Below the pieces are notes generated by a model that worked only from the letters and a program-made list of their open reading frames with translations, was not told the origin of the DNA and did not search any database. Both the position numbers and the translations under genes were made by a program. DNA of 13,294 bases from Gaiellasilicea sp051005735 (GTDB taxonomy: Bacteria > Actinomycetota > Thermoleophilia > Gaiellales > Gaiellaceae): assembly GCA_051005735.1 (NCBI GenBank), contig JBPCJB010000158.1:1-13294 (forward strand), written 5' to 3'. Of this stretch, positions 1 to 4,746 are shown in pieces. How positions within the stretch are numbered: the first letter of the stretch is position 1; every line of letters starts with the position of its first letter.

Positions 1-812
1 CCGAACGTGCTGCCGTGATCGCCGGCGACGAACCCATCCGGTGCGCCGTCGGAGACGAGGAGCACCCCGATCGGCAGCCCGTTCGCGAGCCCCTTGGCGA
101 GCACGACGGCGTCCGGTCGGACGGCGCGCTGCTCCCAGGCGAAGAACGTTCCGGTGCGACCGATCCCGCACTGCACCTCGTCGAAGACGAGAAGCGCTTC
201 GTGCTCGTCGGCGAGGGAGCGTGCCGCGGCCAGGAACTCGGCGCGGGCGGGGTGGATTCCGCCCTCGCCCTGCACCGGCTCGATCAGGATCGCCGCAGTC
301 TGCAGGCCGACGAGCGCCTCGAGCGAGGCGACCTCGTTCAGACGCGCGAACCGCGCGAGCGGTGTGAGCGGCTCGAAGGGAGCCCGCTTCGCCGGCTGGC
401 CGGTGACTGCCAGCGCGCCGTGCGTTCGGCCGTGGAACGAGTTCTCGAGCGCGACGATCTCCGGCCTTCCCGTCGCCTTGCAGGCCCACTTGAGCGCCGC
501 CTCGACTGCCTCGGCGCCCGAGTTGCAGAAGAACGCCCGCGCGCCGCCGAACCGATCCGAGAGGAGCGTCGCGAGCCGGGTCATCGGCTCCGTTCCGTAG
601 AGGTTCGACGTGTGCCAGAGCTCGTCGAGCTGCGCCCGCGCGGCGGCGAGCGGCGCCGGGTGGCAGTGGCCGAGCGAGACGACCGCGATGCCGCCGAGCA
701 GATCGAGATAGCGCTTGCCGCCGGTGTCCGTGAGCCAGCAGCCCTCACCCGAGACGAAGGTCACGTTCGCGCGCGTGTAGGTCGGGAGCAGGGCGGGGAT
801 CGTCGCTGCCAT
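1..812 (-). CDS. argD: Acetylornithine aminotransferase, partial (C-terminus beyond left edge)
   Basis: This is a PLP-dependent class III aminotransferase that transfers an amino group from glutamate to N-acetylglutamate semialdehyde, giving N-acetylornithine. 270 codons are visible of roughly 390-400 usual. What can be seen: GHCHP at residues 48-52, HTSNLY at 67-72, NSGAEA at 97-102 (cofactor phosphate-binding region), SFHGRT at 125-130, EPVQGEGG at 178-185, FDEVQ with the pyridine-nitrogen Asp211, and LAKG with the presumed Schiff-base Lys240. The visible part ends in DHGSTF, which precedes the C-terminal domain in this family. The ATG at 812 lies 2 nt after the argB stop (TGA-GC-ATG) without a Shine-Dalgarno sequence, so translational coupling to argB is likely. 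It is the last arg gene in the window; argF, argR, argG or argH may follow to the left, which cannot be seen. Assignment as ArgD rather than another ornithine/GABA-type aminotransferase rests on both motifs and operon position. Confidence 0.96.
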   Translation of the reverse strand, partial: MAATIPALLPTYTRANVTFVSGEGCWLTDTGGKRYLDLLGGIAVVSLGHCHPAPLAAARAQLDELWHTSNLYGTEPMTRLATLLSDRFGGARAFFCNSGAEAVEAALKWACKATGRPEIVALENSFHGRTHGALAVTGQPAKRAPFEPLTPLARFARLNEVASLEALVGLQTAAILIEPVQGEGGIHPARAEFLAAARSLADEHEALLVFDEVQCGIGRTGTFFAWEQRAVRPDAVVLAKGLANGLPIGVLLVSDGAPDGFVAGDHGSTF

Positions 813-814
813 GC

Positions 815-1495
815 TCACGCGAGCACCGCCGTCTGCCCGATAGCGGCCTCGACACCGCCGCGGGCCGCTCCGATCGCAGCCTGGAGCTTCGGAACGATTC
901 CGCCGGCGAGGTCGCCCCTTTCGAGCAGGCGCTCGGCCGCGGCGGCGTCGATCGAGGTCGCAATCGCGCCGCCGAGCAGGAGCCCGGGGACGTCGGTGAG
1001 GAAGTGGAGCCGCTCGGCCTCGCGCCCGAGCGCGAGCGCCGCGGCCGCGTCGTCGGCGTTCACGTTCAGCGGGCCGCCGCCTTCGAGGGCACGGCCGAGC
1101 GGAGCGACGACGGGGATCTTTCCGGCAGCGAGCGCCTCGACCACGGCGGCGGGAAGGCTCGGGAGCGCCTCGCCGACGAGCCCAAGCTCGGGCACGGGCG
1201 TCGCCTGGAGCCCGATCTCGTTGCCGAAGAGCGGGACGGCCAGCTCGCCGAGCGCCGCGCAGAGAACGGCGTTCACCTCGGCTAGCGAGCGGCGCACGAC
1301 CTCGAGCCCCTCGAGACTCGTAACCCGACGGCCGTGGACGAACTCGACCGGAATCCCGAGCCGCGACATCTCCGCCGAGATCTGCGAGCCGCCGCCGTGG
1401 ACCACGCAGACGCGGTGGCGCTTCGCCAGAGCGAGGATCGCGGCGGCGGACTCGCCCGCGACGGCGCCGCCGAGCTTGACGACGACGGTGCTCAC
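815..1495 (-). CDS. argB: Acetylglutamate kinase, unusually compact
   Basis: An amino-acid kinase family enzyme that phosphorylates N-acetylglutamate with ATP, the second step of ornithine synthesis. Visible motifs: VVVKLGG at 4-10 with Lys7, the glycine-rich VHGGG at 32-36, FVHGRRVTS at 52-60, NVNADDAA at 144-151, LTDVPG at 166-171 and GGIVPK at 198-203 with the conserved Lys203. I chose the GTG at 1495 because the kinase core starts right there and GTGA overlaps the argJ stop by 4 nt, the same arrangement as at argC/argJ. At 226 residues it is short; the E. coli enzyme is 258. There is no N-terminal helix ahead of the first strand, the element that arginine-inhibited hexameric enzymes carry. 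The C-terminus also lacks about 15-25 residues of the usual last helix and loop, ending AAIGQTAVLA. Catalytic motifs are intact, so it is probably active. A relative acting on a carrier-protein-bound substrate (LysZ type) is less likely next to argJ. Confidence 0.93.
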   Translation of the reverse strand: MSTVVVKLGGAVAGESAAAILALAKRHRVCVVHGGGSQISAEMSRLGIPVEFVHGRRVTSLEGLEVVRRSLAEVNAVLCAALGELAVPLFGNEIGLQATPVPELGLVGEALPSLPAAVVEALAAGKIPVVAPLGRALEGGGPLNVNADDAAAALALGREAERLHFLTDVPGLLLGGAIATSIDAAAAERLLERGDLAGGIVPKLQAAIGAARGGVEAAIGQTAVLA

Positions 1496-2655
1496 GTCCG
1501 GTAGTCCGCGTTGATCCGCACGTAGTCGTAGGAAAGGTCGCTCGTGAGATAGCTCGCGCTTCCGCCGCCGAGCCCGAGGTCGAGCTCGATCCGGCAGACG
1601 CCGTTCGAGACGTCCGGCTCGGCGCCGACCGGCGAGCCGTGCTCCAGCACCCGAGTGCCGTTGTACGAGAGCGAGACGCGGCTGGAATCCACGGACGCGA
1701 AGGCGCCGTTGTAGGGGGCCGAGCCGGCGGCCGAGAGGACGCGCCCCCAGTTCGCGTCGTGACCGAAGAGCGCCGTCTTCACGAGCGGAGAGGTTGCGAT
1801 CCGGGCGGCGATCGCGCGCGCCTGGCGGTCGTCGATCGCACCCGAGACCTCGATCTGCGCCAACACGGTGGCGCCCTCGCCGTCGGCGACGATCTGCTCC
1901 GAGAGATCGCGGCAGACCCGCGCGAGCGCGAGAGAGAAGGCGAGGTCGGTCGCGGGCGTCCGCTCGATCCCGCTGGCGCCGTTCGCGAGCAGGCAGACCG
2001 CGTCGTTCGTCGAGCACTCGCCGTCGACGGTGATCGAGTTGAAGCTCACGTCCACGGCCGGGCGGAGGAGCTCGAGCGCCTCGTCCGGCTCGAGCGGGTA
2101 GTCGGTCGTCAGCACGGCGAGCATCGTCGCGAGCTGGGGATGGATCATTCCGGAGCCTTTCGCCATCCCGCCGACCGCGAAGCCGTCCATCGAGATTGCG
2201 GACTGCTTCGTCTTCGTATCGGTGGTCAGGATCGCCTCCGCCGCGTCCGTACCGCCGTCGGCGGAGAGGGCGGTCGCCGCCGAGCGAAGTCCGACGAGCA
2301 TCTTGTCGAGCGGAAGCAGCGTGCCGATCACGCCGGTCGAGAGGACGAGCACCTCCTCCGCGTGGAGGTCGAGGAGCCGCCCCGCCTCGGCCGCGGTCGC
2401 GAGCGCGTCGAGCTCCCCCCGCATCCCAGTGGCCGCGTTCGCGACGCCCGAGTTGACGACGACCGCCTGCGGCTGCGTGAGCTCGAGGTGCGCCTTCGAG
2501 ACGACGACCGGCGCCGCCTGAACCTGGTTGACGGTGAACATGGCTGTGCCGACCGCAGGCGCTTCCGAGCGGATGAGCGCGAGGTCCTTCGCGTTCCGGC
2601 GGATTCCCGCATGGATCCCCGACGCGACGAAGCCCTTCGCCGCCGTGACGCTCAT
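1492..2655 (-). CDS. argJ: Glutamate N-acetyltransferase / ornithine acetyltransferase
   Basis: ArgJ moves the acetyl group from N-acetylornithine to glutamate, releasing ornithine and regenerating acetylglutamate, which makes the pathway cyclic. Some members also use acetyl-CoA to make acetylglutamate; sequence alone does not settle which type this is. The precursor is self-cleaved before a threonine that becomes the N-terminal nucleophile of the beta chain. Here that is Thr177 in LATML, preceded by GGMAKGSGMIHP. The oxyanion-hole motif STGVIG is at 106-111, DGECSTND in the beta chain, and the C-terminus ends YVRINADYRT, as is typical. Length (387 residues) is normal. One departure is NSGVANA at 68-74, where most homologues read NSGNANA. 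ATG at 2655 overlaps the argC stop as ATGA, and its own stop overlaps the argB start as GTGA. An open frame continues upstream, but that part is only argC read out of frame. Confidence 0.97.
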   Translation of the reverse strand: MSVTAAKGFVASGIHAGIRRNAKDLALIRSEAPAVGTAMFTVNQVQAAPVVVSKAHLELTQPQAVVVNSGVANAATGMRGELDALATAAEAGRLLDLHAEEVLVLSTGVIGTLLPLDKMLVGLRSAATALSADGGTDAAEAILTTDTKTKQSAISMDGFAVGGMAKGSGMIHPQLATMLAVLTTDYPLEPDEALELLRPAVDVSFNSITVDGECSTNDAVCLLANGASGIERTPATDLAFSLALARVCRDLSEQIVADGEGATVLAQIEVSGAIDDRQARAIAARIATSPLVKTALFGHDANWGRVLSAAGSAPYNGAFASVDSSRVSLSYNGTRVLEHGSPVGAEPDVSNGVCRIELDLGLGGGSASYLTSDLSYDYVRINADYRT

Positions 2656-3632
2656 ACGAGGACACCGGAGAGCCGCAGCCCGGCGGTCTCCTCGAGCCCG
2701 AGCGCGAGGTTCGCGTTCTGGACGGCCTGGCCGGCGGCGCCCTTGCCGAGGTTGTCGAGCGCGCAGACGACGATCCCCATCCCTGTCGCACGGTCGGTGA
2801 AGACGCCGAGCTCGGCGCCGTCGGTGCCCTGGACACGGGAGAGCTCCGGCGCGATGCCTTGCGGAAGCACGGTCACGACAGGCGAGGTGGCGTAGGCCGC
2901 TACGAGCGCTGCTCGGAGGTCGCCGCCTGGTCGGACATAGCAGGTCGCGATCAGGCCCCGGCGGACCGGCAGCAGGTGCGGGACGAGACAGACGGGGTAG
3001 CCGAGCGCCTGCTCGAGCTCCGGCGCGTGCTGGTGCGAGCCGACCTTGTAGAGGGAGACGTTCTCGAGCACATGGCCGGCATGCGAGCTCGCCGTGAGGG
3101 ACCTGCCGGCGCCGGAGACGCCGGACTTCGCATCCACGATCACGCTCTCGTGCTCGATCAGCTCGGTCAGCGGCGCCAGCGCGAGGAGGACGGCCGTCGC
3201 ATAGCAACCGGGATTCGCGATCAACGGGCCGGACGGCGGGAAGAGCTCAGGGAGCGCGTAGCTCCACTCGCGGAGCGCTGTTGGGACCGGATGCTCGAAG
3301 CCGTACCAGGCCGGGTAGAGCGACGGCTCCTTGAGCCGGTGCGAGCCCGAGAGATCGACGACGACCGCACCGGGCGGAGGGTGGAGTGCGGCGGAGCGCT
3401 CGTGGTCGAGGCAGGAGAAGACGAGCTCCGCGCCCGCCGCGAGAGCCTCCACGTTCGCCATGAAGCCCGGGACCGAGCCGTCGAGCCGCGGGTCGAGGAC
3501 GGCGGCCGGCTTCCCGGCAAGCGAATCCGATCCGAGCGCGACGAGCTCGAGATCCGGGTGGGAGAGAACGCGGTCGAGCGTCTCCTGCCCGGAGTAGCCC
3601 GAGGCGCCGAGGATGGCGGCAGTAATCGGCAT
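2652..3632 (-). CDS. argC: N-acetyl-gamma-glutamyl-phosphate reductase
   Basis: NADPH-dependent reductase that turns N-acetylglutamyl phosphate into the semialdehyde, the third step toward ornithine. The N-terminal Rossmann motif is GASGYSG at 9-15. The catalytic cysteine is Cys143 in NPGCYAT. VDAKSGVSGAG lies at 166-176 and the histidine-containing GSHQHAPELEQ at 198-208, where the family usually has HRHTPEIEQ. The C-terminal dimerisation/cofactor part contains DNLGKGAAGQAVQN. At 326 residues it is slightly shorter than the usual 335-350 but complete. It is the first gene of the minus-strand arg cluster and diverges from carA across only 40 bp. No Shine-Dalgarno sequence sits at normal distance before the ATG at 3632. 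A -10-like CATACT ends 7 nt before the start, so a leaderless or nearly leaderless transcript is likely. Confidence 0.98.
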   Translation of the reverse strand: MPITAAILGASGYSGQETLDRVLSHPDLELVALGSDSLAGKPAAVLDPRLDGSVPGFMANVEALAAGAELVFSCLDHERSAALHPPPGAVVVDLSGSHRLKEPSLYPAWYGFEHPVPTALREWSYALPELFPPSGPLIANPGCYATAVLLALAPLTELIEHESVIVDAKSGVSGAGRSLTASSHAGHVLENVSLYKVGSHQHAPELEQALGYPVCLVPHLLPVRRGLIATCYVRPGGDLRAALVAAYATSPVVTVLPQGIAPELSRVQGTDGAELGVFTDRATGMGIVVCALDNLGKGAAGQAVQNANLALGLEETAGLRLSGVLV

Positions 3633-3639
3633 ACCGCTT

Positions 3640-3645
3640 AGTATG
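3640..3645 (-). promoter_or_regulatory. Possible -10 hexamer of the argC promoter
   Basis: Read on the minus strand this is CATACT, 4 of 6 matches to TATAAT, ending 7 nt before the argC ATG. Transcription would then begin at or within a few bases of the start codon. No convincing -35 is visible (about TAGCAT at the expected distance). A second candidate, CATAAT at 3661-3666, would instead give a leader of about 20 nt. Confidence 0.4.
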
Positions 3646-3666
3646 CATAAATCCTGTGTATTATGC
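3642..3666. promoter_or_regulatory. ARG-box-like operator in the argC/carA divergent region
   Basis: The 40-bp gap between argC and carA is 24/40 A+T, and its core (3638-3664) is 20/27, within a strongly GC-rich window. It holds TGCATA at 3644-3649 and TGTGTA at 3655-3660, whose starts are 11 bp apart, about one helical turn. It also holds a perfect 6-bp inverted repeat, GCATAA at 3645-3650 and TTATGC at 3661-3666. ArgR binds AT-rich, partly palindromic boxes. As I recall, Streptomyces ARG boxes upstream of argC use TGCAT-like half sites with this same 11-bp offset. The site overlaps both candidate -10 elements, so one bound repressor could silence both arg and car. ArgR binding is inferred; no argR lies in the window. 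Confidence 0.5.
3659..3664 (+). promoter_or_regulatory. Possible -10 hexamer of the carA promoter
   Basis: TATTAT matches TATAAT at 5 of 6 positions and ends 8 nt before the carA ATG at 3673. The transcript would start at or next to the start codon, which fits the absence of a Shine-Dalgarno sequence. Only a poor -35 (around CTTAGT, 3637-3642) is visible. Confidence 0.45.
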
Positions 3667-3672
3667 TACTCG

Positions 3673-4746
3673 ATGCCAGCGGCCTTCCTCGTCCTCGAAG
3701 ACGGCACGGTCTTCCCGGGCCGCTCGGTCGGCACGTCCGGTGTCGCCGCGGGCGAGGCGTGCTTCACGACCGCGTCTGCCGGCTACGAGCAGGCGGTCAC
3801 CGACCCGAGCTACGCGCGCCAGGTGCTCGCGTTCGCCTACCCGCTCGTCGGCAACTACGGGGTCGACGAGTCGCTCCTCGAGTCCGGGCGGGTCTGGACC
3901 GAGGGAGTCGCGATGCGCCGAGCACGACCGGAGTGGTCAGCCTGGCTCGCCGCACGCGGAGTCGTGGCGCTCGAGGAGGTCGACACGCGCGCGCTTGTCC
4001 GGCGGCTGCGCGAGGACGGCGCCATGCGCTGCGCGCTCGGCATCGCCTCGCCGGCCGCGCTGCATGAACGAGCGCTCGCGCAGCCGCACCTGGACTGGCC
4101 GCGGATGCAGGCCGAGCCGGAGCTCGCCTCGCCCCCGCCGGCGCTCGAGGCGTGCGTCCGGGAGCCGTTCAGCGTCGGCGTCGGGCCTCGCGTGGTCGTC
4201 CTCGACTACGGCTGCAAGCGCTCGATCGTCGGACGACTCGCCCAGTCTGGCGTCGAGGCGGTCGTCGTTCCCGGCACCTGGGCGGCCGGCCAGGTGCTCG
4301 AGCTCGACCCCGCCGCCGTGCTCGTCGGCAACGGCCCGGGCGACCCGGCGCAGCTCGACGGGCCGGTCGAGACGGTGCGCGAGCTGCTCGGCCGCGTGCC
4401 GCTCTTCGGGATCTGCCTCGGGCACCAGCTCGTCGGGCTCGCGCTCGGACTCGAGACCTTCAAGCTCCCCTTCGGTCACCGCGGCGCGAATCATCCGGTT
4501 CGCGTCACCGGCTCCCGTCGCGTCCTCGTGACCGTCCAGAATCATGGTTTCGCGGTCGCGCCCGGCGACGGCGCCGAGGTCAGCCACGTCTCCCTGAACG
4601 ACGGCACAGTCGAGGGCCTGGCCGGCGACGGCTTCACGACGCTCCAGTTCCATCCCGAGGCAGCGCCCGGCCCGCACGACGCCCTGTCGTTCTTCGACGA
4701 GATCGCGACCGCATGCCGAAACGCGAAGACCTTCGCAGCATCCTGA
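3673..4746 (+). CDS. carA: Carbamoyl-phosphate synthase small (glutamine amidotransferase) subunit
   Basis: CarA hydrolyses glutamine and passes ammonia through a tunnel to CarB, which makes carbamoyl phosphate for arginine and pyrimidines. Residues 1 to about 165 form the small-subunit N-terminal domain, with GYEQAVTDPSYARQ at 38-51, GNYGVDE at 60-66 and the EEVDTRALVRRLRE segment at 101-114. Residues from about 170 are a class I amidotransferase: GNGPGDP at 219-225, nucleophile Cys248 in GICLGHQ, and His327/Glu329 in FHPEA. The triad is intact. I chose ATG 3673 because MPAAFLVLEDGTVFPG matches the family N-terminus. In-frame ATGs at 3643 and 3613 would put the start inside the operator or inside argC and add residues unlike the family. 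The product has 357 residues, slightly short but complete. Its last 34 nt overlap carB. Confidence 0.97.
   Translation: MPAAFLVLEDGTVFPGRSVGTSGVAAGEACFTTASAGYEQAVTDPSYARQVLAFAYPLVGNYGVDESLLESGRVWTEGVAMRRARPEWSAWLAARGVVALEEVDTRALVRRLREDGAMRCALGIASPAALHERALAQPHLDWPRMQAEPELASPPPALEACVREPFSVGVGPRVVVLDYGCKRSIVGRLAQSGVEAVVVPGTWAAGQVLELDPAAVLVGNGPGDPAQLDGPVETVRELLGRVPLFGICLGHQLVGLALGLETFKLPFGHRGANHPVRVTGSRRVLVTVQNHGFAVAPGDGAEVSHVSLNDGTVEGLAGDGFTTLQFHPEAAPGPHDALSFFDEIATACRNAKTFAAS

Noticed and set aside
15..1514. Long plus-strand open frame (499 codons) opposite argD and argB
   Set aside because: It is arginine/glutamate/alanine-rich with no recognisable domain and mirrors well-identified genes. High third-position GC keeps antisense frames open.
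1496..2836. Upstream in-frame extension of argB across argJ
   Set aside because: The translation is argJ out of frame; the kinase core begins at the GTG at 1495.
3613..3672. Longer CarA starting at ATG 3613 or 3643
   Set aside because: The added residues do not resemble CarA N-termini and would place the start inside argC or inside the candidate operator; ATG 3673 fits the family.
4152..4712. Upstream in-frame extension of carB into carA
   Set aside because: The extension is carA read in another frame and unlike any CarB; the conserved N-terminus begins at 4713.
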